A DNA stretch of 64,000 bases from Streptococcus mitis (GCF_016658865.1 NZ_CP067992.1:1693001-1757000); one strand, 5' to 3'; positions 23,955 to 36,143 are shown, counted from the first letter of the stretch. The notes: generated by a model from the letters alone, not told the origin. Translations and numbers: made by a program.

Positions 23955-24649
23955 CCTCTGACCACCCCCACATCGCCAATCATAGTGGTCAAGAAAATCT
24001 TGACACTCTTGTTACTCTTGAGATAGTCTCTTGTTTCCTGATGATAGTGTTCATTGCGGAGGGCTCGCTTGGGCTGGTTGAAAAAAGTCAAATCCCCATA
24101 GAGACAGTTAACGCTGAGACTGACTTCCACATCTACAGGTACGATGATTTTGGTCGTGCCTACCATCTTTCTAAGGATAATGACATTGTCATGATTGGTT
24201 AGAATGACCCTCTCCAGATGAATGGTGTCCTTGCCCATGAGACGAAAGAGATTGATATCATCAAACTGGCAAGTCTGGTAGCTTGAAAAATGATGGAGAT
24301 TGCCAAACCAACGATTTTTCTCCTTCTTAACCGTTACCACCTCTTCAAACACCAAATTGGTCTGCTCTTTTTCCTGGTTCATCATCGGATAAAGAAGAAA
24401 GAGGCTGTATATAACCGCAACAAAAATAGCTAAAATCACAAAAGGATTGAGCATGACGATGAAAAAGAAGAGAATGGTTGCCACCACCAAAAGAAGGTTA
24501 TTGCCCTCTTTACCAGTGTAATAGCGAATCAAAAGCAAAAAGAGGAATAAAATCAGCAGAAAACGCGAAAAATGCTCTGATACCATCAAAATCAGAGCTC
24601 CTGTCAACAGACAGGCTTCGATAAATAAAAAGATTTTAAATTTTCTCAT
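23951..24649 (-). CDS. liaF: LiaF-type cell-envelope stress inhibitor
   Basis: 232 residues. Three or four membrane segments fill residues about 5-95 (LFLFLLLIRYYTG, LLLVVATILFFFIVMLN, VILAIFVAVIYSLFLL). The cytosolic C-terminal half is beta-rich with DINLFRLMGKDTIHLE and VPVDVEVSLSVNCLYGD, the LiaF (YvqF) domain. It is the first gene of the liaFSR operon and represses LiaS signalling in Bacillus and pneumococcus. It sits 76 bases after the fni stop, with a terminator between. Confidence 0.9.
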   Translation of the reverse strand: MRKFKIFLFIEACLLTGALILMVSEHFSRFLLILFLFLLLIRYYTGKEGNNLLLVVATILFFFIVMLNPFVILAIFVAVIYSLFLLYPMMNQEKEQTNLVFEEVVTVKKEKNRWFGNLHHFSSYQTCQFDDINLFRLMGKDTIHLERVILTNHDNVIILRKMVGTTKIIVPVDVEVSLSVNCLYGDLTFFNQPKRALRNEHYHQETRDYLKSNKSVKIFLTTMIGDVGVVRG

Positions 24650-24711
24650 AGGTTCATCCTCTCTCTTCTATTTTATCACAATTCAAAAAAGTCACCTCAG
24701 TCTGAAGATGG

Positions 24712-26713
<2,002 letters not shown>

Positions 26714-26727
<14 letters not shown>

Positions 26728-27667
26728 CTTGGCTCAAATCCTTTGTTTTTGACACAATCAAGCGGTAACGTTGACCGAAAATTTCTGATAAATGCTCCAA
26801 GTCTTTCTCTTGACAGAGGACCTTAACATTGGGACCAGCATCCATAGTAAAGTAGCAGGCTTCTCCTTGCTTGCGAAGTTGACGGACAAAGTCCATGGCT
26901 TCATAAGATGCATCCGTCAGATAAGAAAAGGCTGGCGATGCTGTTTTGGTCGTAGCGTGCATAGCAAGAGCATTTTTCTCCGTTAAATCCCCAACCTTGG
27001 CAAAATCATTCTCTTTGAGATAAACCAGCATATCCTGATAATCCTTCTCAGACTGACGCACCCAGTCGTCAAAAGTCGTCGAAGTTTCCACACAGAGTTT
27101 CATCCCGTCACGGCTAGAAATTGGTTTTTTCTTGTCCTCTAGCACCAACATGATCATAGCTAGTTTCAAGTCTGTCTCTACAGGGTAAATCTCTCCACTA
27201 TCCTTGTCCCAGGCACCTAATGGTCCATAAAAACTCCGAGAGGAAGATCCTGAGGCAAACTTCGCTTCCTGCGCTAACTGACTTCTATCCAATCCAAGCT
27301 TGAAATAAGCATTGCAAGCCTTGACCAAGGCAGACAAACCACTAGAACTTGATGACAAGCCTGCTGCGGTAGGCATATTATTTTGAGTGTCAATACGAAC
27401 AAAGCCCTCACCATCTGGACGGTAGCGGTCAATAATCTTACTCATCTTAGCATGCTCTGCCTCATTTTGTAGCTGACCATTGATATAAAAGGCATCAGCT
27501 GTCGCATCCGTCGGTAGAGATGACAAAGTCGTCTCCGTATACATATTCTCCAAAGTCAGAGAGATACTACTAGTAGCAGGCACCATCTCTTTCTCTTTTT
27601 TCTTTCCCCAATATTTGATAATAGCAATATTTGCGTAGGAACGTACTGTTACAGGCTCTCTATCCAT
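26714..27667 (-). CDS. mvaD: Mevalonate diphosphate decarboxylase
   Basis: 317 residues. It makes isopentenyl diphosphate by ATP-dependent decarboxylation. Markers: VRSYANIAIIKYWGKK at the N-terminus, PTAAGLSSSSSGLSALV (about 95-110), FASGSSSRSFYGPLGAWD (about 135-152), and MDAGPNVKVLC near the C-terminus. The length is normal for streptococci. It overlaps mvaK1 by 19 bases. Confidence 0.97.
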
Positions 27668-28527
27668 GTCTGAACAGCTCCTTTCTCTTCTAATCTTTCT
27701 GCTAGTTCTTGAGCTTGTGTCAAATCGGCTGCCAAGGCTATGATACAGCCTCCTAGCCCACCACCGCTCATCTTGGAACCCAGAGCACCATGGCTAAGAG
27801 CCGTTTCAACCAAAGAATCTGACTCAGGACTACTAACCCCAATTTCTTTTAAATGTAAATGCGCTTGACTGAGGATTTGTCCCAGTCCTTCAGCATCTTT
27901 TCGTGAAATCGCATCTTCTGCCTGCTGGGTTAATTCTCCCAAGGCATGCAAAAACGGCAGGGCATCCTTGCCCTTACTTTGAACCACTTGGATAGCTTCA
28001 CGAGTGTGACCATAAACGCCCGTATCAGCAATTATCAAATAGGTAGATAGATTCATCTCAAGCTCTGTAAATCCTACGTTCTTGATAAAGCGAATAGGTT
28101 GGTCACTTAAACAGGTCTTAGCATCCAAACCACTAGGATTCATATGGGCAATCATCTCAGCCCGATTGACCAAGATTTCCAATACATCATGAGGCAGGTC
28201 GGCCTGATAGTAGTCAAAAACCGCACGAATAGCCGCTATGCTGATAGCAGCTGACGAACCCATTCCCCGTTTTTCAGGGATAGCCGAATCAATCTCACAG
28301 CGAATGCAGGCTTCTTTGATATCCAAATACTCCAGCGAGGCATAAACCGCCATGGACAAGGTATCCTCCTCATAGAGACGCCAAGGACTCGCTGCAGGAA
28401 CTACCTTACAAGTCACCTCCACCTCCAAAAGGGGCAAGGAAATAGCAGGATAACCGTAAACGACCGCATGCTCCCCTATTAAAATAATCTTACTATGTGC
28501 CTGACCGACACCAACTTTTTTTGTCAT
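27649..28527 (-). CDS. mvaK1: Mevalonate kinase
   Basis: 292 residues, GHMP kinase. N-terminal GQAHSKIILIGEHAVVYGYP binds substrate; EKRGMGSSAAISIAAIRAV (about 88-106) is the phosphate loop; KMSGGGLGGCIIALA is the C-terminal motif. It is the first gene of the mevalonate operon and the target of feedback by diphosphomevalonate in pneumococcus (known of the family). A RUP lies about 30 bases upstream of its start and could influence transcription. Confidence 0.96.
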   Translation of the reverse strand: MTKKVGVGQAHSKIILIGEHAVVYGYPAISLPLLEVEVTCKVVPAASPWRLYEEDTLSMAVYASLEYLDIKEACIRCEIDSAIPEKRGMGSSAAISIAAIRAVFDYYQADLPHDVLEILVNRAEMIAHMNPSGLDAKTCLSDQPIRFIKNVGFTELEMNLSTYLIIADTGVYGHTREAIQVVQSKGKDALPFLHALGELTQQAEDAISRKDAEGLGQILSQAHLHLKEIGVSSPESDSLVETALSHGALGSKMSGGGLGGCIIALAADLTQAQELAERLEEKGAVQTWIESL

Positions 28528-28559
28528 TTTTTCCTTTTGCTAGACGAAAAAGCCGTCTC

Positions 28560-28664
28560 ATACTCAATGAAAATCAAAAAGCAAACTAGGAAGCTAGCCG
28601 CAGGCTGTACTTGAGTACGGTAAGGCGACGCTGACGTGGTTTGAATTTGATTTTCGAAGAGTAT
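28560..28664. repeat. RUP element
   Basis: About 105 bases, starting ATACTCAATGAAAATCAAA and ending GATTTTCGAAGAGTAT, so the ends are imperfect inverted repeats. The inside reads AAACTAGGAAGCTAGCCGCA and AGGCGACGCTGACGTGG. This matches my memory of the Repeat Unit of Pneumococcus, a non-autonomous element thought to be moved by IS630-Spn1-type transposase. It sits between mvaK1 and a cbpF-like gene. Confidence 0.85.
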
Positions 28665-28717
28665 TATTTTTTCCTACAAGTATTTATTCTCTCCTATCTA
28701 TTTTATTATATTTTCAC

Positions 28718-28747
28718 AAAAAAAGCGATTGTTTCCTTCACAATCGC
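28718..28747 (-). terminator. Terminator of the downstream cbpF-like gene
   Basis: Reverse strand GCGATTGT / ACAATCGC stem followed by seven T residues, nine bases after the stop codon at 28756. Confidence 0.88.
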
Positions 28748-28755
28748 CTCTTTCA

Positions 28756-29775
28756 TTATTGAACCCATTCGCCATTATAGTTGACGTAGTAGCCATCTAC
28801 GGTCGTATTCACTGCCAAAGCACCTGAGCTATAAGCATAGTACCATTTGCCATTGACCTGGAACCAGCCTATCTTCATATCTCCATTACTTGCATTTAGG
28901 TAGTACCAAGTTGAACCATCTTGATACCAACCAGTTGCCATAGCTCCTGATGAACGGAGATAGTACCACTTGTTACCAAGGTATTGCCAGCCCGTTTTCA
29001 TATCACCATTTGACTGGTCTAAATAATACCAAGTTGAGCCTTCCTGATACCAGCCAGTTGCCATTGCACCTGATGAACGAAGGTAGTACCACTTGTTACC
29101 AAGGTTTTGCCATCCAGTTTGCATAATGCCAGTTTCTGGGTCTAGGTAATACCACGGAGCAGGTTTGCTTCTATCAATGCCAAAAGTAACATGGAAATCT
29201 TGAGTCCAACCCTTAGCAACTTCACCAATTGGTAGTGGATTGTAAGAATCATCGCCAGAAATTCCTAGCTTATTTAAATAATACCAATTGCCGTCTTCAT
29301 AAGTCCAACCTGTCTTTACAGCATAATTATTATCAAAATAATAAGTTCTCTTTTCAGCAGATGGAGCATATTGTTCACCGTATACTTTTCCTGTATTTTC
29401 AGACGTTTTTGCCTCTAGTACTTGTTTATCTGTTTGTTCTAGCAAAGCACCATCTTGTCCAAAATAGTACCACTTCTCCTGAAGGCCAATTTCTAAGACT
29501 GGACGATTATTAAATAAATTATCACGATAACCTGTTCCATGAATTTCTACGTATTGCCAACCGACAACCATTTCTCCTTTATCACCAAAATAGTAAGTTT
29601 TACCGCCTATTTTATGCCAATAGATTGCTTTATGATCATCTTTTACATAATATTTTCTATTATCCTTATCAACAAATTGGCCACCTGTGGTATCCGCAAA
29701 TACAGTATTTGTAGCTAGCAAACCAAAGAAAAATGCTGTTAATCCAACTTGCATCATTTTTTTCAAAATTTTCAT
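28756..29775 (-). CDS. CbpF-like choline-binding protein (copy 1)
   Basis: 339 residues. Signal peptide MKILKKMMQVGLTAFFFGLL with cleavage after VFA. Almost the whole mature chain is aromatic repeats. The N-terminal half has divergent repeats (YYFGDKGEMVVGW, WYYFGQDGALLEQ). From about residue 200 come canonical choline-binding repeats such as GTWYYLNASNGDMKIGW-like and NKWYYLRSSGAMATGWYQ, ending NGEWVQ. There is no separate catalytic domain, the layout of CbpF/PcpC, which in pneumococcus dampens LytC. It binds choline on teichoic acids at the cell surface. A second, closely related gene lies 17 bases upstream of its leader. GGAGG precedes the ATG. Confidence 0.88.
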   Translation of the reverse strand: MKILKKMMQVGLTAFFFGLLATNTVFADTTGGQFVDKDNRKYYVKDDHKAIYWHKIGGKTYYFGDKGEMVVGWQYVEIHGTGYRDNLFNNRPVLEIGLQEKWYYFGQDGALLEQTDKQVLEAKTSENTGKVYGEQYAPSAEKRTYYFDNNYAVKTGWTYEDGNWYYLNKLGISGDDSYNPLPIGEVAKGWTQDFHVTFGIDRSKPAPWYYLDPETGIMQTGWQNLGNKWYYLRSSGAMATGWYQEGSTWYYLDQSNGDMKTGWQYLGNKWYYLRSSGAMATGWYQDGSTWYYLNASNGDMKIGWFQVNGKWYYAYSSGALAVNTTVDGYYVNYNGEWVQ

Positions 29776-29792
29776 CTATATACCCTCCAACA

Positions 29793-30803
29793 TTAAATCC
29801 ACTCACCAGATGAAGCAAAGTTATAAACTTTACCATCGATAGTTTGGCTACCTGTAACCATTGCGCCAGAGGAATTGAGATAATACCAGTTTCCATTTAC
29901 TTTTGTCCAACCTGTCTTCATATCTCCATTACTTGCATTTAGGTAGTACCAAGTTGAACCATCTTTCACCCAACCAGTTGCCATGGCTCCTGATGAACGA
30001 AGGTAGTACCACTTGTTACCAAGATATTGCCAGCCTGTTTTCATATCGCCATTTTCAGCATCTAAATAGTACCAAGTTGAGCCTTCCTGATACCAGCCAG
30101 TTGCCATGGCTCCTGATGAACGAAGGTAGTACCACTTGTTGCCAAGTTGTTTCCAACCAGTTTGCATTGTAGCAGTTGTTGGATCTAGATAGTACCAAGT
30201 TGAGTTATCATTGGTCCAGCCACGCACTAGTTCCCCAACCGTCAAACTGTCGATACGAGCATCGAAGCCACCATCCTTCTGTAAATAATACCAGTTTTTC
30301 TCATCATGAACCCAACCAGTTTTTAAAGTATGATAACTACGTTGATCTTCAAAATAATAGACTCGTTTCTCTGCTGGACTATCATATTGTTCTCCATGAT
30401 GTTTATTGGTATTTGTAGCAGTTTTTACCTCTAAAACTTGCTTGCCAACAAATTCTTGAAGAACCCCATCTTTACCAAAGTAGTACCATTCTGGCATTGG
30501 GGATCCTTCTAATCTTATACCATTAGGGTAAGGACCAATTGTACTACCTTTAGATGGAAACGGAATATATTGCCAGCCGACCACCATCTCTCCAGATAAA
30601 GGATCAAAATAATAGGTCTTCCCATCAATCACTCGCCAGTAGGTTTCTTTGAGTTCCCCCTTCTTGTAGTAGGTTCTACCATTTTCTTGGACAAATTGCC
30701 AACCTTCTGAATCAGCATCATCCGCCAATACTGCACTTGTTGCTAGCAAACCGAAGAAAAAGACTGCTAATGCAATTTGCATCAATTTTTTTATTGTTTT
30801 CAT
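29793..30803 (-). CDS. CbpF-like choline-binding protein (copy 2)
   Basis: 336 residues from ATG 30803 (MKTIKKLMQ), chosen because GGAGG lies upstream; the longer frame to 30842 lacks such a site. The layout is the same as the neighbour: signal peptide, divergent repeats with WQFVQENGRTYYKKGELKET and YYFDPLSGEMVVGW, then about five canonical repeats (LGNKWYYLRSSGAMATGW), ending ASSGEWI. The N-terminal half looks closer to pneumococcal CbpF than copy 1 does, judged from memory. The two genes are in tandem and very similar in DNA over the repeats, consistent with duplication and gene conversion. Confidence 0.88.
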   Translation of the reverse strand: MKTIKKLMQIALAVFFFGLLATSAVLADDADSEGWQFVQENGRTYYKKGELKETYWRVIDGKTYYFDPLSGEMVVGWQYIPFPSKGSTIGPYPNGIRLEGSPMPEWYYFGKDGVLQEFVGKQVLEVKTATNTNKHHGEQYDSPAEKRVYYFEDQRSYHTLKTGWVHDEKNWYYLQKDGGFDARIDSLTVGELVRGWTNDNSTWYYLDPTTATMQTGWKQLGNKWYYLRSSGAMATGWYQEGSTWYYLDAENGDMKTGWQYLGNKWYYLRSSGAMATGWVKDGSTWYYLNASNGDMKTGWTKVNGNWYYLNSSGAMVTGSQTIDGKVYNFASSGEWI

Positions 30804-30871
30804 TAGACGTATCCTCCATAACTGATTATAGCAAAGCCCCAACTGTATGTCAATATATAGAGAACCCCCTC

Positions 30872-30903
30872 AAAAAAAGCAGTTACATAACTGCAACTGC
30901 TTT
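30872..30903 (-). terminator. Terminator of gnd-ritR
   Basis: Reverse strand GCAGTT ... AACTGC stem followed by seven T residues, immediately after the ritR stop. Confidence 0.88.
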
Positions 30904-31593
30904 CTATTCTTGCATGGTGTAACCGACACCACGCACGGTTTTAATGTAGCTTTTTTGACCTTTTACATCAAGCTTGCTACGTAGATAACGGATATAGACA
31001 TCCACGATATTGGTTTCGGTCGCACTTTCATACTTCCAGACACTTTCCAACAACTGTTCACGAGTCAGAACTTTCTTGCTTCCCATAAGAGTAGCCAAGA
31101 GGTCATACTCACGACGAGTCAGAGCAATCATCTCCTCGCCACGATAAACGGTATGATGTTCTACATCCATACGCAGATTGCGATAAGACGTTGGAACCTT
31201 CATCTGACTACAATGTTGGTCGATAAAGTCCCGACCTCGGAAAATCGCTGAAATACGAGCCACCAAATTATCAATAATAACTGGCTTATAGATGTACGAA
31301 ACGGCAAAGCGTTGGATTGTCTCAATCTGATCTTGCAATTCTTCACGATGGTCCAAGACCATGATGACTGAGGCTGGCTTAGTCCGACTCAGTTTGTCTG
31401 CAAAATCCTGGGCTGTCATATCCCCCAGATGAGCATTCAATAAAATCAAGTCATAGTCTGTCTGAAGAGCCATGGAGAGGGCTTTTTGCCCCTCCTCAAC
31501 CTGATCAACTCGGTATTGCTCTTTTTGGAGTTCCAAACTTAAAAAATGAGCTAGATTTCGTTCTTTCTCAAGTAATAAAATCCGTTTCCCCAT
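30904..31593 (-). CDS. ritR: RitR orphan response regulator
   Basis: 229 residues, OmpR-type. The receiver reads DLILLNAHLGDM: the normal phospho-acceptor Asp is Asn at residue 53. Cys128 is present in DQHCSQM, the linker helix. Both are marks of RitR, which represses iron uptake and senses oxidation through Cys128 (family knowledge from pneumococcus). The winged-helix DNA-binding domain (about 135-229) has LTRREYDLLATLMGSKKVLT and VDVYIRYLRSKLD. It follows gnd by 11 bases, so they share a transcript, linking iron control with NADPH supply. No kinase gene is adjacent. Confidence 0.95.
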   Translation of the reverse strand: MGKRILLLEKERNLAHFLSLELQKEQYRVDQVEEGQKALSMALQTDYDLILLNAHLGDMTAQDFADKLSRTKPASVIMVLDHREELQDQIETIQRFAVSYIYKPVIIDNLVARISAIFRGRDFIDQHCSQMKVPTSYRNLRMDVEHHTVYRGEEMIALTRREYDLLATLMGSKKVLTREQLLESVWKYESATETNIVDVYIRYLRSKLDVKGQKSYIKTVRGVGYTMQE

Positions 31594-31604
31594 GGCAGAC
31601 CTAC

Positions 31605-33029
31605 TTATTTTTCGTCATACCAAGAGTAGTGGAATGTTCCTTCTTTGTCTTTACGTTGGTAAGTGTGGGCACCAAAGTAGTCACGTTGCGCTTGGATCAA
31701 GTTAGCTGGAAGGTCAGCTGAACGGTAGCTATCAAAGTAAGTAATAGCTGCTGAGAAAGTTGGCACTGGTACACCAGCTTGAACAGCAAGAGCTACGATA
31801 TCACGCACTGCTTGTTGATACTTAGCAGTAACATCCAAGAAGTACTCATCCAAAAGAAGGTTAGCAAGGTCTGCATCACGGTTGTAAGCATCTGTAATCT
31901 TTTGCAAGAAACGAGAACGGATGATACAGCCATCGCGCCAGATAGATGCGATATCTGCAAATGGCAAGTTCCAGTTGTTTTCTTTAGAAGCTACACGCAA
32001 TTGCGCAAAACCTTGTGCGTATGAAATGATTTTTGAGAAGTAAAGGGCTTGACGGATTTTTTCAATCAACTCAGCCTTGTCTCCTTCAAATTTGAAGGCA
32101 GCTGGTTTTGGAAGAACCTTGCTAGCATGTACACGTTCTTCTTTGTAAGTTGAAATGTAACGTGCAAATACTGACTCAGTGATGAGTGACAATGGTACAC
32201 CAAGGTCAAGAGATGATTGGCTAGTCCATTTACCAGTTCCCTTGTTACCTGCGGCATCAAGAATGTAGTCTACGATTGGTCCATCTTGACCTTCATCGTC
32301 TTTACGGCTCAAGATATCAGCTGTGATTTCGATCAAGTAGCTGTCCAATTCACCCTTGTTCCACTCAGTAAAGATTTCAGCCATGTCTTCTGCAGAAAGA
32401 CCTAGCAAGTGTTGCATCAAGTCATAGCTTTCTGCGATCAATTGCATGTCACCATACTCGATACCGTTGTGAACCATTTTTACATAGTGACCAGCTCCAT
32501 CAGGACCGATGTAAGTCACACATGGTTTGCCATCTTCTGGTGCTTTAGCTGAGATTTCTTCAAGAACATCTGCAACCAATTCGTAGGCCTCTTTTTGTCC
32601 ACCAGGCATGATAGAAGGACCTTCAAGGGCACCTTTTTCACCACCAGAAACCCCAGTACCGATAAAGTTGATACCTGAGTTTGCCAATTCTTCATTACGA
32701 CGGATTGTATCTTTGTAGAAAGTATTTCCGCCGTCAATCAAGATATCACCCTTGTCAAGGTGAGGAAGAAGGGCTTGAATTGTCGCATCTGTACCAGGTC
32801 CAGCTTGAACCATGAGCATAATACGACGAGGTTTTTCGATTGAGTTTACAAAACTTTCAACGTCATAGCTTGGTACAAAGTTCTTTTCAGGATGGCAAGC
32901 AATTACATCTTCAGTTTTTTCTTTACTACGGTTGTAAATAGCAACTGTGTAACCACGTGATTCAATATTAAGGGCAAGGTTACGACCCATTACGGCCATA
33001 CCTACGACACCAAAGTTAGCTTTTGTCAT
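31605..33029 (-). CDS. gnd: 6-phosphogluconate dehydrogenase (decarboxylating)
   Basis: 474 residues. N-terminal NADP-binding [20 protein letters not shown], substrate region [19 protein letters not shown], catalytic Lys in [19 protein letters not shown] (about 180-190), and the C-terminal [15 protein letters not shown]. It makes ribulose-5-phosphate and NADPH in the pentose phosphate pathway. It is the first gene of the gnd-ritR unit. Confidence 0.98.
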   Translation of the reverse strand: MTKANFGVVGMAVMGRNLALNIESRGYTVAIYNRSKEKTEDVIACHPEKNFVPSYDVESFVNSIEKPRRIMLMVQAGPGTDATIQALLPHLDKGDILIDGGNTFYKDTIRRNEELANSGINFIGTGVSGGEKGALEGPSIMPGGQKEAYELVADVLEEISAKAPEDGKPCVTYIGPDGAGHYVKMVHNGIEYGDMQLIAESYDLMQHLLGLSAEDMAEIFTEWNKGELDSYLIEITADILSRKDDEGQDGPIVDYILDAAGNKGTGKWTSQSSLDLGVPLSLITESVFARYISTYKEERVHASKVLPKPAAFKFEGDKAELIEKIRQALYFSKIISYAQGFAQLRVASKENNWNLPFADIASIWRDGCIIRSRFLQKITDAYNRDADLANLLLDEYFLDVTAKYQQAVRDIVALAVQAGVPVPTFSAAITYFDSYRSADLPANLIQAQRDYFGAHTYQRKDKEGTFHYSWYDEK

Positions 33030-33104
33030 TTGACACTCCTCTTGTTTAATTTGTTTTATTTTATCATTTTTACTTTTGAAAAGAAAGAATTTTGTAACGA
33101 CTAC

Positions 33105-34487
33105 TTAGTAGTCCAAAGCATCCGCATGTCCAGAACCATTTCCAACAAAGTATCCTGTCTTACAGTTAAGGGTAAAGAGATAGGTTCCATCTGGCTTGTA
33201 GAGGTTGTAATAACCATTGCCATTAACGATATTGACACGTTCAAGGATGTATTGGTTACCAGTGATATAACCACGTGAACGTGAAGTCGCTAGGATTTTT
33301 TCCAAGACACCATCCGCGAAATCCCATGCAGAATTATTGCTATCATCAACAGCTGATTGATTGAACGGCACACGACTCGAAGCTCTCTGGAGGTCAACTC
33401 CAGAACTTGATAAACCGCCATGGCTATCATCACGTGCAGAAACTGAATTGTTTGATGAGACGCTTGAAGATGGACTTGTGTTGTCTGTAGCCCTCTCTGT
33501 TGATGAACTTGAACTTTCTTGACTTGAGCTTGAACTTGAAGGAGCTGTTTGTTGACTCTTACCTAGACTGATAGCCTTATCTAGCACTTTATCAATCTCC
33601 GTATTTCCAGTTTTAATATCTGTAAATTTAGCATCTGATTTAGCTTTAGCGTTAGTGTCCAAAACTCCATCTACAATAGCTGGCTTATCAAATTGAGCAT
33701 TGACATCTTGAATGGCCTTGATTTGAGTTACTAGACTATCATACTTAGATTTTGCAAGCGTATATTCACGACTACCTTCTAGCTTATCAAGCAAGGTTTT
33801 AAGTTGACCCAGTTTATCAAACTGGCTATTCTTCAAAGCCGTTTTGTTGCTATCTGTATAGAAGGCATCATATAAATTATTGAATTCTTCCACATCTGAC
33901 TGCGTGTTTGTAGTTGATTGAGAAGTCTGGATTTCCTTGGTAGAACGATCCACTTGACGATAAACATAATAACCAGTTCCAAGGATAAGAACCACTAAGG
34001 CTGCTAGAATACCATAAAGTACCCATTTCTTCTTACTATTTCCATCTTCACTATCTGTCACTCGATAAAGTGTTGGAATATCTTCAGTCTCAAATTCTTC
34101 TACAAGAGGTGCTTCTGAAACTCGTGTTAATTCTAAATCATCAAACTGACTCAACTCATCTTCTGGAGCTGGAGAATCTACTCCTGTTCCCTCACGAAGC
34201 TCTTGAAGTAAATTATCTAGAGTCTGAGTCTCCTCTATCTCTTCTACCTCTTCTTTTTCAACTAAATCATCCTTGCTAAACTGACGCGTTTCAAACTTAT
34301 CTGCCTCAATTTCATCTTTATGTTGTTTCACATACTTGTCCAAGATAGAATCTCCAGGCAATACACCTGCTTCCACCTCTTCATTTTTTAGCATGACTTC
34401 TCCAACCGTTAGCTCTTTGGCATCATCAAAATCAAATTGCGCTTCTTGATGTTCTGTTATATGACGATCATGTCTTTTCTTACTCAT
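33105..34487 (-). CDS. mapZ: MapZ (LocZ) division-site marker
   Basis: 460 residues. The cytoplasmic N-terminal part is acidic and begins [20 protein letters not shown], the conserved FtsZ-binding region. A single membrane helix lies near residues 152-172 ([20 protein letters not shown]). The extracellular part has a helical domain (about 185-310), a Ser-rich linker (about 315-345), and a C-terminal domain ending [20 protein letters not shown]. This is the MapZ layout, which binds peptidoglycan and places FtsZ rings at mid-cell in streptococci. It is 13 bases after the rlmL-like gene. Confidence 0.93.
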   Translation of the reverse strand: MSKKRHDRHITEHQEAQFDFDDAKELTVGEVMLKNEEVEAGVLPGDSILDKYVKQHKDEIEADKFETRQFSKDDLVEKEEVEEIEETQTLDNLLQELREGTGVDSPAPEDELSQFDDLELTRVSEAPLVEEFETEDIPTLYRVTDSEDGNSKKKWVLYGILAALVVLILGTGYYVYRQVDRSTKEIQTSQSTTNTQSDVEEFNNLYDAFYTDSNKTALKNSQFDKLGQLKTLLDKLEGSREYTLAKSKYDSLVTQIKAIQDVNAQFDKPAIVDGVLDTNAKAKSDAKFTDIKTGNTEIDKVLDKAISLGKSQQTAPSSSSSSQESSSSSTERATDNTSPSSSVSSNNSVSARDDSHGGLSSSGVDLQRASSRVPFNQSAVDDSNNSAWDFADGVLEKILATSRSRGYITGNQYILERVNIVNGNGYYNLYKPDGTYLFTLNCKTGYFVGNGSGHADALDY

Positions 34488-34499
34488 GAGTTTTCCTTC

Positions 34500-35657
34500 C
34501 TACTTTACTTCCTGACGCTTAACACGCTGACCGAAATATTGATACAAATCAACTTTTAAAGTTCCATTGTACAACTTGCGCTTCTTGTCCGCCTGACTGC
34601 CGTACTTGGTCTCAAAGGCTTCATCACTAGTTAGGATAAATTTGCTCCACGTTTTCAGCGGTGCAAATACTTGCCCCATCTCAGCATAGAGTTTGGTAAC
34701 TCCTGCATCATCTGACAAGCGTTCCCCATAAGGTGGGTTAGAGATGATCACTCCATTGATTTTATCGGAACGCAAATCCTGCACGCGCATCTGCTTAAAG
34801 GTAATATCTCCTGCAACCCCTGCTACTTGAGCATTGGCCTTAGCAATTTCCACCATACGTGCATCGATATCGCAGCCCATGATATCTAGCTCAAGCTCAC
34901 GATCTACTTTTTTAGTCGCCTCTGTGCGCACTTCTTGGATCAAGCGATCGCTAATCCAGTTCCATTCCTCAAAGGCAAAGGAGCGACGAAGACCAGGCGC
35001 CATCTTTCTAGCAATCATAACTGCCTCGATACAGAAAGTCCCCGAACCACAGGTCGGATCAATCAAGGGCTTGTCTGGATACCAGTTAGAGAGTTGCAAA
35101 ATAGCTGCTGCCATGTTTTCCTTAATAGGAGCACCACCTTTTTCAGTACGATAGCCACGTTTAAAGAGGCTAGACCCGGTCGTATCAATCATGACAGTTG
35201 CGACATCTTTCAGAATAGAAACCTCAATCTTAAACTCTGGGCCATTCTCCATCAGAGGAACACCTTCTGGGCGGGCGTAGTGTTTTTGCAACTTCTTAAC
35301 AACGGCCTTCTTTGAAATAGCCTGTACACTGGGTTCATTGTGTAGCTTAGATTTAACGCATTTGGCTTTTGAAATCGGGAATCGAGCTCCAAGTGGTAAA
35401 TAATTTTCCCAATCTAGAGCGAAAACTCCTTGAAAGAGCTCCTCAAAAGTCTTAGCTGGGAACGTTCCTACGATAATCTTGATACGATCTGCTGCCCGAA
35501 GCCAGAGGTTGGTTTCGATAATGGCTCTCACGTCTCCTTGAAAACGAACACGTCCATTTTCAACCTGACAATCGTAGCCCAACTCTCGTACTTCACGACC
35601 AACGACAGCCTCAAGACCCGCTGCAGCAGTAGCGATTAAATTAAATTCTTTTTTCAT
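34500..35657 (-). CDS. RlmL/YpsC-like 23S rRNA guanine-N2 methyltransferase
   Basis: 385 residues. The THUMP domain is at about 45-160, then a SAM-dependent methyltransferase fold: PLIDPTCGSGTFCIEA (motif I, about 195-210), DIMGCDIDARMVEIAKANA, and catalytic SNPPYGERL (about 307). It resembles the YpsC and RlmL N-terminal half family, which makes N2-methylguanosine in 23S rRNA. The exact target base is inferred. It lies between rnpB and mapZ. Confidence 0.92.
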   Translation of the reverse strand: MKKEFNLIATAAAGLEAVVGREVRELGYDCQVENGRVRFQGDVRAIIETNLWLRAADRIKIIVGTFPAKTFEELFQGVFALDWENYLPLGARFPISKAKCVKSKLHNEPSVQAISKKAVVKKLQKHYARPEGVPLMENGPEFKIEVSILKDVATVMIDTTGSSLFKRGYRTEKGGAPIKENMAAAILQLSNWYPDKPLIDPTCGSGTFCIEAVMIARKMAPGLRRSFAFEEWNWISDRLIQEVRTEATKKVDRELELDIMGCDIDARMVEIAKANAQVAGVAGDITFKQMRVQDLRSDKINGVIISNPPYGERLSDDAGVTKLYAEMGQVFAPLKTWSKFILTSDEAFETKYGSQADKKRKLYNGTLKVDLYQYFGQRVKRQEVK

Positions 35658-35691
35658 TTTCAGTCTTATAAGACCTTTCTATATGTCCACT

Positions 35692-35731
35692 TTAAAAAAT
35701 GAGGTTGAGAAAGTTTTCTCAGCCCCAACCT
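35692..35731 (-). terminator. Terminator of rnpB
   Basis: Reverse strand AGGTT...TGAGAAAACTTTCTCA...AACCT hairpin followed by CATTTTTT, just past the 3' end of RNase P RNA. Confidence 0.8.
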
Positions 35732-35733
35732 AT

Positions 35734-36130
35734 ATGCAATTTTCTATAAGCCATGTTTTGTTCCAGAAGTGACTAGGACCACTTCCTTCGATAATCATCT
35801 GTCTACCGCTAACAGCCTACAGCTGAAAGTAGTCAGAGTACTACGTTCGTTTCCGTGTACTCCATGCCCCGACCAAAATTTGGGTTGCTAGCTTGAGGGG
35901 TTTACCGCGTTCCACTCTCTCTGTTTCCAGAGAGACTCCGTCACTGTGGCACTTTCAAGCCTACTCTGGCCTATCCGAGGACTTAGCCATTTCAACTGCC
36001 GTAACGATTTCTCGTCCCTAGGCTTATGGTTTCGCCTAGCACAAACACTACAGGCATCACAGCCTGTGCTAGCATGGACTTTCCTCATGAAAAGAAATTC
36101 TCCTCACGCGATTATCCAAAAATTGCACTT
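35734..36130 (-). ncRNA. rnpB: RNase P RNA (type B)
   Basis: The reverse strand carries the conserved RNase P RNA blocks: GTGAGGAGAATTTCTTTTC then ATGAGGAAAGTCCATGCTAG near the 5' end, TGTAGTGTTTGTGCTAGGC with AAACCATAAGCCTAGGGACG, AGAGTGGAACGCGGTAAACC, and the 3' ATGATTATCGAAGGAAGTGG. The 5' GTGCAATTTT pairs with AAAATTGCAT at the 3' end (P1). The length of about 390-400 fits the Bacillus-type RNA. It cuts the 5' leader from pre-tRNA. Exact ends are estimates. It lies between gpsB and the rlmL-like gene, as in pneumococcus. Confidence 0.95.
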
Positions 36131-36143
36131 TTCAAATAAGCTC

